A DNA stretch of 64,000 nt from Singulisphaera acidiphila DSM 18658 (lineage in GTDB: Bacteria > Planctomycetota > Planctomycetia > Isosphaerales > Isosphaeraceae), in the NCBI RefSeq assembly GCF_000242455.2, contig NC_019892.1:9062744-9126743 (forward strand). The letters are read 5' to 3'. Below the pieces are notes generated by a model that saw only the letters and a program-made list of their open reading frames with translations, had not been told where the DNA came from and searched no databases. The position numbers were made by a program, and so were the translations under genes. Positions 9,127 to 17,357 of the stretch are shown one piece after another; position 1 is the stretch's first letter; each line of letters starts with the position of its first letter.

Positions 9127-9846
9127 TTAACTCGGGTCGGCCAGCCGGCGCACGGCGGCCTCGGCATCCGAGACGACTTGCTGCCACCCCTCGCGGCCGT
9201 TCGGAACGCCATCGAAGTGGAGTGGGGGGCCAATTTTCAAGGAGACCTTGCGCGGGCGAGGGAACCGGGCCCCTGGCGGAAAGGCCTCGAAGGTCCTCGT
9301 AAGATGGCAAGGGACGATCGGGACGGTCGTGCCTGCCGTGAGCATGCCCAAACCGGCTTTGAACGGCTGCATCTGACCGTCCCGGCTCCGGGTCCCTTCG
9401 GGGAAGAGGATGAAGCCACAGGGTTCGCCGATCAGGCGGGTGCGCAGCTCAGCCAGGGCGTGAGGCCCGCACCGTTTGCGCCACATCGGCAAGGCGTTGA
9501 GGATCAGGGCGGATGCGATCGAGGTGACCGGGGTCTCGAAGAAGACGTCTCCTGCGGCAACCGGGAAGACGCGGCCGCAAAGCCGGCGTGGCATGGCCGA
9601 GGCCAAGGCCAACGCATCGAGATGGCTCGAATGGTTGGCGATCAGAATGAACGGCGGTTCCTTCGGCAGATGTTCCGCGCCTTCGACGTGCATCCGGTGG
9701 TAGAGGCGGAAGTAGGCGCGAGAGAGGCTGTGGCAGACGTGGTGCCAGAAATCCGAGGCCAGGCCCGACTCGCGCTGCAAGCTCCTCGCCTGCTCGACAG
9801 GGGGGAGTTCCAGGCCCGACGCCGGCTTGTAATTCCACGAATCCAA
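9127..9846 (-). CDS. PlsC-like 1-acylglycerol-phosphate acyltransferase
   Basis: The 239-residue protein carries the two acyltransferase signatures of the PlsC family: NHSSHLD (HX4D catalytic motif) and FPEGTRSRDG (glycerol-phosphate binding). It would transfer an acyl chain to lysophosphatidate, giving phosphatidate for the CdsA-like enzyme encoded just upstream. The start is a TTG at 9846, four bases after the upstream stop codon and eight bases after a strong GGAGGAGG, so it is translationally linked to the previous gene. Third gene of a lipid operon running 11562 to 9127. The enzyme is membrane-associated; acyl donor and exact substrate cannot be told from sequence. Confidence 0.88.
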   Translation of the reverse strand: MDSWNYKPASGLELPPVEQARSLQRESGLASDFWHHVCHSLSRAYFRLYHRMHVEGAEHLPKEPPFILIANHSSHLDALALASAMPRRLCGRVFPVAAGDVFFETPVTSIASALILNALPMWRKRCGPHALAELRTRLIGEPCGFILFPEGTRSRDGQMQPFKAGLGMLTAGTTVPIVPCHLTRTFEAFPPGARFPRPRKVSLKIGPPLHFDGVPNGREGWQQVVSDAEAAVRRLADPS

Positions 9847-9850
9847 GGGC

Positions 9851-10858
9851 TCATCCTCCTCCCGAAAGGACCCGGGTCGCCTGGTCGATACCGATGCTGT
9901 CGAGATAGTTGATGTAGTGAAAAACCGTCGGGGCGGAGAGCAAGAGGCTGTTGGCGCGGTCGAGTACGCCGCCGTGGCCCGGGATCAGGGAGCCTGTGTC
10001 TTTCACGCCGACGTCGCGTTTGATTGACGACACGCTCAGGTCGCCGAACTGGCCGGAGATGCTGATGAGAAGGCCCAAAACCAGGCGCTGGACCGGCCCG
10101 CTCAGCGGTCCTTCAGTGAAGATGAGGCCGCTCAGCAGGTAGACGAGCAGGGTGGTGAGCACGACGGCCCCCAGCGAGCCCGAGATCGTCTTGTTGGGGC
10201 TGGTGTGCGGAGCCAGTTTCGGCCCCCCCAGCGACTTGCCCACGATGTAGGCGAAGATGTCGTTGAGCTGAACGCTGAAGAGCAGGAGGAGGATCAGGGA
10301 GCGGAACCGGGTGTCGTTGGCCATGTAGCCCAGGTGCCCAAGGCAGATCCCGAAGAGGAGGAATCCGAAGACCGCCAGAGCCACGCGCTGAATATAGCCG
10401 GCCGGACGATCGAGCGACGTGGCCACCGCCGTGAGGACGGTCAGGGTGATCGGGGTCAGGGCGACGAAGAAGGCATACCAGTGATCGGCAACCGCAAACG
10501 TCACAGCGACGATCCCCAGCACCACGGTCACGCTCATGATCTTCTCGCGGAAGAGGCCCGTGGCGCGGGCGAACTCGCGATAGCACAGGAGGCTGAGCAG
10601 CGCAACCGCGAGGATGGTCGGGGCGGCTCCCAAAAGCACCGGCAGGACGATGAGCGGAACCATGATCAGCCACGAGAGGTAACGGCTGCGCAGGTCGGCC
10701 TTGAGCGCCGGGCTCAGCCGCCCGGCGTGGTCGAGGGCCAGGATGATCAACGGGGCGAGCACGAACACTCCCCCCAGGACAGCCACGATCAGGACGACGG
10801 CCCGCTCATCGAAAGCGGGGCGCCAGCCGAATAGACGCTCCCAGGCAATTCCGCTCAC
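9851..10858 (-). CDS. CdsA-like phosphatidate cytidylyltransferase
   Basis: This 335-residue polytopic protein has the CTP:phosphatidate cytidylyltransferase layout: many hydrophobic helices, SVQLNDIFAYIVGKSLGG, HTSPNKTISGSLGG-like sequence, and near the C-terminus KRDVGVKDTG (280-289), PGHGG (293-297) and DRAN (300-303). The family signature normally ends DRxD, so the last aspartate is Asn here. It would make CDP-diacylglycerol for the neighbouring CDP-alcohol phosphatidyltransferase. The GTG start at 10858 overlaps the upstream stop (GTGA), indicating coupled translation, and is preferred over the long frame to 11182. Pairing with a second CDP-alcohol enzyme recalls the E. coli ynbAB arrangement, which is an inference. 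Confidence 0.85.
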   Translation of the reverse strand: MSGIAWERLFGWRPAFDERAVVLIVAVLGGVFVLAPLIILALDHAGRLSPALKADLRSRYLSWLIMVPLIVLPVLLGAAPTILAVALLSLLCYREFARATGLFREKIMSVTVVLGIVAVTFAVADHWYAFFVALTPITLTVLTAVATSLDRPAGYIQRVALAVFGFLLFGICLGHLGYMANDTRFRSLILLLLFSVQLNDIFAYIVGKSLGGPKLAPHTSPNKTISGSLGAVVLTTLLVYLLSGLIFTEGPLSGPVQRLVLGLLISISGQFGDLSVSSIKRDVGVKDTGSLIPGHGGVLDRANSLLLSAPTVFHYINYLDSIGIDQATRVLSGGG

Positions 10859-11562
10859 GACGTCGACTCCCTCGATCCGGCCGATTTCGCCGTCAGAAAC
10901 CGGCCCGCATGCACAAGCCGCCGGATCGCGGTGACAACCGAGCCAACGACAATCAGGCCCAGGGCGAAGGCCGGCCAGCCGCTCTCTTGCCCCTGACGGA
11001 AGAACGCGGCAGGCTGCCAAGGTGTGACGATCGCACAGAGAATGGCCGTGACCGTCACGGCGAACATCCGATGCGGCTTGGCCATCGGCCCTGAATAATC
11101 CTGGGGCGCTCCCGCATTCCGCGCGGCGGAACGGACGTAAGCGACGAACAGGGCCAGAACCGCAGCCAGGTATCCCAACCAAGGAATCCCCCCGGCCGCA
11201 TAACCGAGCCCGATCAGCGTCGCCGCGTCGGAGACCCGGTCGGGAACCTCGTTGAAGAGCTCACCGAGCCGCGACGCCCGCCCCGACTCGATCGCAACCA
11301 TGCCGTCGAGCAAATTCGCCGCCAGGCGTGCCTGGACAAAAAAAGCCCCCGCCAGCCAGGCCAGGGCGGGAATGGTGGTGTGGCGCGTGAGCGCGAACGC
11401 CACGCCCCCCAGAATGCCGGCCACCATGCCGGCCACCGAAATCGCATTCGCGCTCGCGCCTCGCTGTGCGAGCCAGTGCGCAACCACCCCGGACGCCTTC
11501 CAGGAACGGCTCGCCAGCGGGCGACGATCGGTTTCGGACGGTCGATAGACCTCGGGAGCCAC
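10855..11562 (-). CDS. CDP-alcohol phosphatidyltransferase family protein with altered motif
   Basis: The 235-residue membrane protein is first in the lipid operon. Around residues 83-112 it has NLLDGMVAIESG, GELFNEVPDRVSD: the spacing of the family motif DxxDGxxARx(8)GxxxDxxxD, but with Asn83 for the first Asp, Ile91 for Arg and Asn104 for the third Asp. Asp86, Gly87, Ala90, Gly100 and Asp108 are kept. These enzymes use paired metal ions held by the four Asp residues to join CDP-diacylglycerol to an alcohol, so this one may bind metal differently or use another substrate. GTG start at 11562 with GAGGTGG just upstream. It overlaps the CdsA-like gene by four bases. Confidence 0.8.
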   Translation of the reverse strand: MAPEVYRPSETDRRPLASRSWKASGVVAHWLAQRGASANAISVAGMVAGILGGVAFALTRHTTIPALAWLAGAFFVQARLAANLLDGMVAIESGRASRLGELFNEVPDRVSDAATLIGLGYAAGGIPWLGYLAAVLALFVAYVRSAARNAGAPQDYSGPMAKPHRMFAVTVTAILCAIVTPWQPAAFFRQGQESGWPAFALGLIVVGSVVTAIRRLVHAGRFLTAKSAGSRESTS

Positions 11563-11587
11563 GTTGCCACCTCGCCTTAGGTTAAGG

Positions 11588-11944
11588 TTAGCGCCCCATC
11601 AACGAAACCCCTGCGATAATCAGCACCATGCCCGCGACATGGAGCGGGGCGATCGCCACTCCGTGCATCGCCCGGCCGATCAGGGCGGCCCAGATAAACG
11701 TGGTCGCGTAGACCGGGTAGAGGGCCGACGGAGATCCACCCACGCGGAAACCGGCCACAAAACAGGCCATCACCAGCGCATAGCAGACGACCCCCGCCAG
11801 GATCTGCCCGTTCCCGACGAAGTCCACCAGCCGGCCCCCCGCCGCCACGGCCCGATCCGTTCCCGCCTTGTAAAGGAACTGCCCCCCTGCCCCCAAGAAC
11901 GAGGCGACAAGAAACAGGAGGACGGACATCCAAGGTGCTCTCAC
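11588..11944 (-). CDS. Small four-helix EamA/SMR-like membrane protein
   Basis: The 118-residue product is almost wholly hydrophobic with about four transmembrane helices; helix 3 carries SALYPVYATTFIWAALIGRA and helix 4 AGMVLIIAGVSLMG, the pattern of half-size EamA or small-multidrug-resistance-like transporters that act as dimers. The GTG start at 11944 has GGAGGAG five bases upstream. It ends 26 bases before the CDP-alcohol phosphatidyltransferase start, on the same strand, so it is probably the first gene of the lipid operon. In some bacteria such proteins flip lipid-linked intermediates (ArnE/ArnF type), which would fit this setting but is inference. A similar protein is at 34634-34996. 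Confidence 0.72.
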   Translation of the reverse strand: MRAPWMSVLLFLVASFLGAGGQFLYKAGTDRAVAAGGRLVDFVGNGQILAGVVCYALVMACFVAGFRVGGSPSALYPVYATTFIWAALIGRAMHGVAIAPLHVAGMVLIIAGVSLMGR

Positions 11945-12284
11945 GGCGGCTCCTCCACTCAGGCCAAACCGGTCGGAGCCACCATCGGCTCCCTAAAAAG
12001 TCTCTGGCCAAACAAGGGCGGAGAATGCCAACCCATCTGGCCGGTTTGGAAAAGCCAAAGAGGGGGCCTAGGGTGCACCGAACGATGAGGGGACGCAAGT
12101 GATCTTTGCGAGCAGGCGGGAAAACGAAGCGAGTCCGTGTCAACAGACCAACCACTTTCGAGTCGTTGGCCGGTTGGGGAGCGCGAGGCCGGACGATCCT
12201 CGTCACCATACCAAGAGGACCAGAGATCCGCTCGCCCGTAAGGCGAGCGGAGAGCCGAAAGTCAAGGATTCACTCGGCTGAGCC
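11945..12284. other. Intergenic region with a strong hairpin
   Basis: No gene is seen. A perfect 9-base stem, CCGCTCGCC with GGCGAGCGG, lies at 12229-12251, about 35 bases past the ferritin stop. It lacks a T-run on either strand, so it is at best an atypical terminator. A second inverted pair, CCAAACCGG at 11964 and CCGGTTTGG at 12041, flanks the likely promoter area of the lipid operon. Confidence 0.5.
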
Positions 12285-12764
12285 TCACTGGTGGGCCAGG
12301 TAAGCCTCGACCATCAGGACGCTCGGACCGGCGCGTTTGATCACCGACAGCCTGGTCTCGGCGCTCGAAACCTCTTCGAGCTGCTCACTGACGAACCACT
12401 GGAGGAAGTTCAACGTGATGTAGTTCTTCTCTGCCGTCGCCAAGGAAACCAGGTTGTAGATCTGCTCGGTCGTCCGTTTCTCCGAGTCGAGCGCGAGCTG
12501 CGCGGCGTCTTCCGCCGAGCGAAACTCGTTCCGAGCCGCGGGGACTTCCTTGATGGCCACCTTGGCCCCCGTGTCGAGAAGGAACTTGACGAACTTCATG
12601 GCATGGTCGCGTTCCTCCTCGGCCTGCTTGAAGTAGATTTTGGCCAGTCCGAACAGGCACTCTGCCTCAAAGTAAGCGGCGATGGAAACGTACTGGTTTG
12701 AGTTACCCAGTTCGTTGACGATCTGTTCGTTGATCGCCGCATGAATGGTTTCGCTGATCAGCAT
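12285..12764 (-). CDS. Non-heme ferritin
   Basis: The 159-residue protein matches bacterial ferritin of the FtnA type in length and motifs: Glu18 in the first helix, EEERDHA with Glu51 and His54 in the second (ferroxidase ligands), Glu95 and the EQLEE segment near 127-131. It should assemble into a 24-subunit cage that oxidises ferrous iron and stores ferric mineral in the cytoplasm. The start MLISETIHAAINEQIVNEL is typical of the family. It is a single gene with no obvious operon partner; no Fur box could be assigned by eye. Confidence 0.92.
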   Translation of the reverse strand: MLISETIHAAINEQIVNELGNSNQYVSIAAYFEAECLFGLAKIYFKQAEEERDHAMKFVKFLLDTGAKVAIKEVPAARNEFRSAEDAAQLALDSEKRTTEQIYNLVSLATAEKNYITLNFLQWFVSEQLEEVSSAETRLSVIKRAGPSVLMVEAYLAHQ

Positions 12765-13211
12765 CGCGTCCTCTCAATCTGTCTCGGTGACGGGCCGTCG
12801 GATCGGTTCCCGGTCCCCGATCGCTCTCGGCTTCAAGGAGTTACACTCCCTGTATGATAGCCGGGTCGGGGCATTTTTCGGTAGTCGAACGCCGATGTCT
12901 GCCCAGGTTCTCACGCCGCCAAGCCGGCCTCCTGCCGTCCCGCGCGACGTCGCCTCCCCTCTCGTATCGGCAGGCCGCAGGTCCGGCTTCAACCTCACAA
13001 TCAACCCAGCCAGACTCAGTTCAGAGACAAACAAAATCATTGCAAAAGACAGGGAGCTGACGTTGCGGTCCTCGCGGCATCGCCCCAACGGCCCACATTC
13101 ACCGCAAAAGAGACGCGGCGAATGCCTCAGTGGGACAATCCCACTTGACCACAATCCCCCATCGCCCTAGCATTTACCAGGGAGTGAACCATCACGACTG
13201 TGGGGGAATTC
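12765..13211. other. Intergenic region, nothing identified
   Basis: This 447-base stretch separates ferritin (minus strand) from the AbrB-like gene (plus strand), so promoters for both should lie here. I see no ORF with convincing codon use, no RNA gene and no clear palindrome. GGGGGA lies just before the AbrB-like start at 13212. Confidence 0.4.
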
Positions 13212-13490
13212 ATGGACATGGAGACTCGATCGACTGACGCCAAAGGCCGGATTAGCCTGCCCAAGTCGTTCGCCAACGCCACGGTGATCGTTGAGCAGTT
13301 GAGCGACACCGAGATCCGCATTCGCAAAGCGGTGGTCATCCCGGAGGCCGACATCCGTTTCTACGAAGAGACGGCGGCCCCGCTCACCGATCACGACCGC
13401 GACCGGTTCCTTGACCTGCTCGACAAGCCGCCGGCGCCGAACGAGGCTCTGAAGCGAGCGGCCAGGAAACACGCCGCGCGTCATGGCTAA
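13212..13490 (+). CDS. AbrB/SpoVT-like antitoxin
   Basis: The 92-residue product starts METRSTDAKGRISLPKSFAN, the swapped-hairpin AbrB/MazE-type DNA-binding motif (DAKGRISLPK). The C-terminal half is charged and helix-rich (DHDRDRFLDLLDKPP, LKRAARKHAARHG), as expected for a toxin-wrapping tail. The ATG at 13212 is preferred to a GTG at 13200 because GGGGGA lies close upstream. It overlaps the following GNAT gene by eight bases. By position and size it is the antitoxin and autorepressor of a type II toxin-antitoxin pair; this is inference. Confidence 0.72.
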   Translation: MDMETRSTDAKGRISLPKSFANATVIVEQLSDTEIRIRKAVVIPEADIRFYEETAAPLTDHDRDRFLDLLDKPPAPNEALKRAARKHAARHG

Positions 13491-13995
13491 CTGGAAGATT
13501 GAGCGGCTTGACCGCTCGCACAACCGCGCGTCATTTTCCTGCGGCAAGCCGCCCCTCGACGAATTCATCCGCCGCCTCGTCAGCCAGTACGAGAAGCGAA
13601 ACCTGGGCCGCACCTACGTCGCCGTCCAGCCCGGCGAAAAACGGATCAGTGGCTACTACACCCTTGCGTCCAGCAGCATCGCCTTCCGGAATTTGCCGGA
13701 AGCGATGGCCAGGAAAATCCCAAAGCACCCGGTGCCGGTCATCCTCATCGCACGCCTGGCGGTGGATCAGCATACGCAAGGGCAAAGACTGGGCGAAACC
13801 TTGCTGGCCGATGCCCTGGAGCGCTGTCTCGGGTTGGCCGACGAGATCGGCATCCATGCGGTCGAGGTCGACGCGATCGACCAGCAGGCGAGGGGGTTCT
13901 ATGAGAAATACGGGTTCGTGCCCTTGCCCGACAGGGCGCTACATCTGTTCCTGCCGGTCGCTACGATTCGCGATTCCATCAAGCCAGACGCCTAA
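13483..13995 (+). CDS. GNAT acetyltransferase, probable TacT-like toxin
   Basis: The 170-residue protein begins with the signature seen in GNAT toxins, SFSCGKPPLDEFIRR, followed by RTYVAVQPGEKRISGYYTLASSSI, the acetyl-CoA binding region LARLAVDQHTQGQRLGETLL and the terminal YEKYGFVPLPDRALHLFLP. GNAT toxins of this type (TacT, AtaT) acetylate aminoacyl-tRNA and stop translation. The gene overlaps an AbrB-like gene by eight bases, the usual antitoxin-first order. Known tacAT modules use a ribbon-helix-helix (DUF1778) antitoxin; here the partner is AbrB-like instead. Confidence 0.78.
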   Translation: MANWKIERLDRSHNRASFSCGKPPLDEFIRRLVSQYEKRNLGRTYVAVQPGEKRISGYYTLASSSIAFRNLPEAMARKIPKHPVPVILIARLAVDQHTQGQRLGETLLADALERCLGLADEIGIHAVEVDAIDQQARGFYEKYGFVPLPDRALHLFLPVATIRDSIKPDA

Positions 13996-14037
13996 CGAAA
14001 TCGTGCACCCGGCAATTTCATAAAGAGGATCTTGGTG

Positions 14038-14075
14038 GGCCGGCCGATCAACCAGAACCAGTAGATCGACCGGCC
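14038..14075 (+). terminator. Hairpin downstream of the toxin-antitoxin pair
   Basis: Arms at 14038-14049 and 14064-14075 pair over 12 bases with one mismatch, starting GGCCGG. A weak pyrimidine-rich stretch (TTCTTCCCTC) follows. It lies 43 bases past the GNAT stop codon, so it is a plausible but atypical terminator. The remaining bases up to 14281 show nothing else. Confidence 0.45.
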
Positions 14076-14281
14076 GTTCTTCCCTCGGGCCCCTGCCAAT
14101 CTCTCATATTTTGCACAGATCCATGGTGCCGCGAAAGCATCAAAAGTCTGTGAGAGCAGCAACACGCTGCCGTTTCCTTATCGGTTGAATTCAAATCCGC
14201 AGAATAAGAGCGGCGGGGTCCCCCGGAGTCCCAGGGAGTTCACACTCGCCTGGGGGTCCGGGCAACGACAAGAACCAGGGT

Positions 14282-15688
14282 TCAGCGACCTAGACTCGGC
14301 GCATCATGGAGTTCGTCGAGAAGCTCGACCGCCGTCTCGACGATCTTTTCTCCCGAGCCTTTTTCGAGGAAGCTGTGCAGGCCGGTCCAGACCTGATAGC
14401 CGCCCCGATCAAAGGCGCGGGCGTCGGGGATGTAGCCGACGTAGTCGTTGGCCAGCTCGAAGACAAACGTATCGCGATACGGTGAGCGAAGCTTGATCTC
14501 ACGCCCCAGGTGGGTGAAGAACTCGCCCGGCACACCGACCATCGCCACGTCGCCGACCACGACCGCTTGCACCCAGGTCTTCCGCTCTTGACCTTGCTGG
14601 GGGGCGAGTCGCTTGCGCATCTCGCGGAAGATCTCGATCGTCTTCTCGTGGTAAGGCGCGGGCTGCCGCTTGGTGCAATAGGCAACGACCGCGGCATCGT
14701 CCTTGGCCTCGTCGAACGTCCGGACGCGGAGCGTGATCTCCTTGCGCTTGCCCACGACACGGGCGACGGGACGCTCGGTGGCCTGGTCGAGCGTGTCGGC
14801 CACGGCCGTCTTGATCCGGGTCATGGCCTCGGCGGCCTTCAGCTCAAGGTTATGCGTCGAGCCCGACGCCCCCTCGAAGAAGAGGAAGGTGCCCCCCCGC
14901 TCCTTCTCCAACTCCTGCGCAGCCAGACCGTAGAAGCCGGGCGAGCGGACCGCCCCGCTAATGGTCCCGATCGTGTGGGTGGAGTGATTGAACAGGACGG
15001 CCTCGGGCTTGCCGTCCTTGCGAAGAAATTCCAGGACCGGCAGTTCGGGATCGAACGGGCCGGTCGGGCGCACCACATCGGTCAGAGCCCCCACCCAGTA
15101 GATCGTGCCGTCGGCCAGCAAGAGACGGCTGTTCCGCCCCACCGACGACTCCTCGCCCCGCCGGAACTTGAACGTCACCGGCGCAAGCCGGGCATTCGCC
15201 GCGACGGCCGCCTCTACGGCCTTTTCTCCCACCTGCTGCGCAAACGCCTCTTCACGCTCGTAACCGTGAATCGTGCAGGTCGTCGGCGCGTGATGGGTAT
15301 GCGTGGCGTTGATCAGGACAGCGTCGAACGGTACTCCGATCTTCTCGGCGATCTTCCGCGCGGCAGCGTCGAGGATGTCGCGTTCGATCATGAGCACGTC
15401 GCACGCCACGAGGCAGGCCTTGCCCCCGTCCGGCCCCTCGATGACCACGGCCGAGGCCCGCAGCTCCCCCTCCTGCCCTTGGAGATGCCCAGGGCCAATC
15501 CCACCGCCGATGACCATCGCGTCGGTCGCTTCCAGCACCGCTTTGGCCGCCCCCGCCTTCAGCTCCCCCGCGCGGGCCTGATGGCCCGACGCGAGACATG
15601 CCGCCAACGCAAGCACGGCCCAGAACTGGCTCGCATGAGTACGCTTGCCCTGCCCCATCGCTTCTCGTCTCCCCAGGCGGCCACTCAT
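14282..15688 (-). CDS. Neutral/alkaline ceramidase-like secreted protein
   Basis: The 468-residue protein has a signal peptide (about residues 20-40, LALAACLASGHQARAG) and the layout of the neutral/alkaline non-lysosomal ceramidase N-terminal domain: an early KAGAAKAVLE strand, an INATHTHHAPTT metal-binding HxHH motif, NHSTHTIG with further histidines, and GVPGEFFTHLGREIK near the end. True ceramidases hydrolyse the amide of ceramide using zinc; planctomycete homologues of this kind are numerous and their substrates are unknown. The start at 15688 overlaps the stop of the DUF1080 gene (ATGA), indicating translational coupling, with AAGG upstream. Confidence 0.82.
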   Translation of the reverse strand: MSGRLGRREAMGQGKRTHASQFWAVLALAACLASGHQARAGELKAGAAKAVLEATDAMVIGGGIGPGHLQGQEGELRASAVVIEGPDGGKACLVACDVLMIERDILDAAARKIAEKIGVPFDAVLINATHTHHAPTTCTIHGYEREEAFAQQVGEKAVEAAVAANARLAPVTFKFRRGEESSVGRNSRLLLADGTIYWVGALTDVVRPTGPFDPELPVLEFLRKDGKPEAVLFNHSTHTIGTISGAVRSPGFYGLAAQELEKERGGTFLFFEGASGSTHNLELKAAEAMTRIKTAVADTLDQATERPVARVVGKRKEITLRVRTFDEAKDDAAVVAYCTKRQPAPYHEKTIEIFREMRKRLAPQQGQERKTWVQAVVVGDVAMVGVPGEFFTHLGREIKLRSPYRDTFVFELANDYVGYIPDARAFDRGGYQVWTGLHSFLEKGSGEKIVETAVELLDELHDAPSLGR

Positions 15689-16518
15689 TTGTCCTGCCCT
15701 TGCCCGGCTGCGGGCGTGTCGTCCAGCGACCGGATCTCGACGTCGCGGAAGAAGATCTCGGCCGCCTCGATCTCGAGCGCGATTCGGCCTTTCGTGATCG
15801 GCCGCGCCTCGCCGTTCTTCTCGGGGTCGACCAGGCGTACGTTTTTCCCCTTGTTGATCACCTTCCCGTTCAGGAGGTGCGTGACCGTATCCCCTTTGGA
15901 GATGATCTCCGCCTGGTTCCAGCCCTCGACCTCATGTTCTCCTGCGAGGTGCTTCTGGTAGGCGATCCCCGCGCCGCCGAGAACCCGGGCCTCGCCCCCG
16001 GCTTCAGGGGGCAGGAACGTCGGCATCACCTCCGCACGGGTCTTGGGGTCAACCCAGCTATCGACCTGGAAGCCGAAGAGGGCGATCAGGTCGCCCACGT
16101 TGGTCTGCTCGACCTGAAACTGAAGCGAGCGCGGCCAGATCGCGTCCGGCCCGAGGATGTGATAGTACAGCCCGGCGTCACGTTTCAGCTTGTAGCGCGG
16201 CTCGAACTTCTTCTCGCCCCAGCGGTACTTGAACCGAAGGTGGTAGTTGCCGTACTCCTTCTCGGTGCCGATATAACCCATGACCACCGTCGACGCTTCG
16301 GTGGCATGCTTGTACAAGTGAATCGCCCCATCCTCGATCGTGATCACGCGGTCGGGGTCGCTGTTCTTGCCATGCTTCTGGAGGAAGGTGTACCAGCCGG
16401 TCAGGTCGCGGCCGTTGAACAAGGGGGTCCACCCCGTGGCGGCCGTCGGAGCGGTCTCCTGCCCTTGCCCCTGCCCCAACAGGGTCAGGGCCGTTACAAG
16501 CGTCAGCGCAGTCATCAT
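15685..16518 (-). CDS. Secreted DUF1080 (3-keto-disaccharide hydrolase-like) protein
   Basis: The product of about 277 residues has a short signal peptide and then GWTPLFNGRDLTGWYTF, the opening of the DUF1080 fold (concanavalin-like beta-sandwich), with GNYHLRFKYRWGEKKF, DAGLYYHILGPDAIWPRSLQFQVEQ and a closing RIALEIEAAEIFFRDVEIRSL. These are the standard landmarks of this planctomycete-abundant family, which includes 3-keto-glycoside hydrolases. Two further start codons (16521 GTG, 16515 ATG) are possible; GGAAGG lies just upstream. It overlaps the ceramidase-like gene by four bases, so both exported proteins are made together. Confidence 0.87.
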   Translation of the reverse strand: MMTALTLVTALTLLGQGQGQETAPTAATGWTPLFNGRDLTGWYTFLQKHGKNSDPDRVITIEDGAIHLYKHATEASTVVMGYIGTEKEYGNYHLRFKYRWGEKKFEPRYKLKRDAGLYYHILGPDAIWPRSLQFQVEQTNVGDLIALFGFQVDSWVDPKTRAEVMPTFLPPEAGGEARVLGGAGIAYQKHLAGEHEVEGWNQAEIISKGDTVTHLLNGKVINKGKNVRLVDPEKNGEARPITKGRIALEIEAAEIFFRDVEIRSLDDTPAAGQGQDK

Positions 16519-16701
16519 CACCGGGTACCTTCCGTCGGAGGGAGTGGGCTTCGGGTCGGCATCGCCGGACCGCTTGATTCAACGAGTGTTTGACACGGAC
16601 TGTCTTAACCCGGCCGCTCGGCCCAGTCAACGAGGGAGCCCGCCCTCGACCCGGCACCGGTAAACCGCTCCCCGCTCGCCTTTTCGGCGAGTGAATCAAG
16701 A

Positions 16702-17283
16702 TCAGCCGATGAAGTGATCCAGGACCACGGTGAGGAAGGCGGCGAGCTGCTCTCGGTCGATCCCGGTGAACGCCTCGGTCTGGATCATCTGGTCGAGGGT
16801 CGCGAACCCGGTGATCTGGGCGGCGACGAACCCTGCGCGGACTTCGGCGTCAGGGCCGCCCAGGATCTTGGCCAAGGGCCGCATGAACGTGCGGTCGAGG
16901 TTCGCCCGGAGCAACTCGGCCGCACGGGGCTCGGTGGCCGAGCGGAGCAAGAGGAGCATCGGCGTCCGGCTGATGTCCTTGGCGTCCTCACGGCCAAAAA
17001 CCATCCGCCGAGCCAGGCGGGCGGCCAGGTCGGCTCGCGCCCCCCCCAGCAAATCGCCGGAGTCGAACGCACGCTCGATCACCTCGGCGAAAAGACCTTC
17101 CTTGGTGCCGAAATAGCGGTTCACCAGCGCCGCGGTCACACCGGCGTCGGCCGCGATCTCACGGACCCCGGAACCCCCGTACCCGTTCGACGCAAAGCGA
17201 CTGGTCGCCGCCTCCAGGATGGCCTCTCGGGTCGCCGCGGACCCTCGACGTCTCCGCCCCGTCTCGGCAGCTTGCTCAGTCAT
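16702..17283 (-). CDS. TetR-family repressor of the adjacent RND operon
   Basis: The 193-residue protein has a TetR N-terminal helix-turn-helix, REAILEAATSRFASNGYGG then VREIAADAGVTAALVNRYFG with TKEGLFAEV, at residues about 18-70, and a helical ligand domain. It is divergent from the adaptor/RND genes beginning at 17539. The shared intergenic region contains two matching 16-base palindromes (17315-17330 and 17358-17373), so it most likely represses both itself and the pump until a substrate binds. The ATG at 17283 is preferred to the GTG three bases earlier. Confidence 0.88.
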   Translation of the reverse strand: MTEQAAETGRRRRGSAATREAILEAATSRFASNGYGGSGVREIAADAGVTAALVNRYFGTKEGLFAEVIERAFDSGDLLGGARADLAARLARRMVFGREDAKDISRTPMLLLLRSATEPRAAELLRANLDRTFMRPLAKILGGPDAEVRAGFVAAQITGFATLDQMIQTEAFTGIDREQLAAFLTVVLDHFIG

Positions 17284-17314
17284 CACCCCTGCTCCGTTGT
17301 AGAAGATCCACTAA

Positions 17315-17330
17315 GTAAACACGGGTTGAC
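17315..17330. promoter_or_regulatory. TetR operator 1
   Basis: GTAAACACGGGTTGAC is a near-perfect dyad (GTAAAC/GTTGAC around four bases). It overlaps a likely plus-strand promoter, TTGACT at 17326-17331 with TATCGT at 17349-17354 and a 17-base spacer, so a bound repressor would block the pump genes. Confidence 0.72.
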
Positions 17331-17354
17331 TCAGCAGTACAATGGGGATATCGT
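17326..17354 (+). promoter_or_regulatory. Predicted sigma-70 promoter of the first RND operon
   Basis: TTGACT and TATCGT are separated by 17 bases and point toward the adaptor gene. The -35 element overlaps operator 1 and the region just past the -10 runs into operator 2, a classic repression geometry. Planctomycete promoters are poorly defined, so this is a consensus match only. Confidence 0.5.
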
Positions 17355-17357
17355 TCT

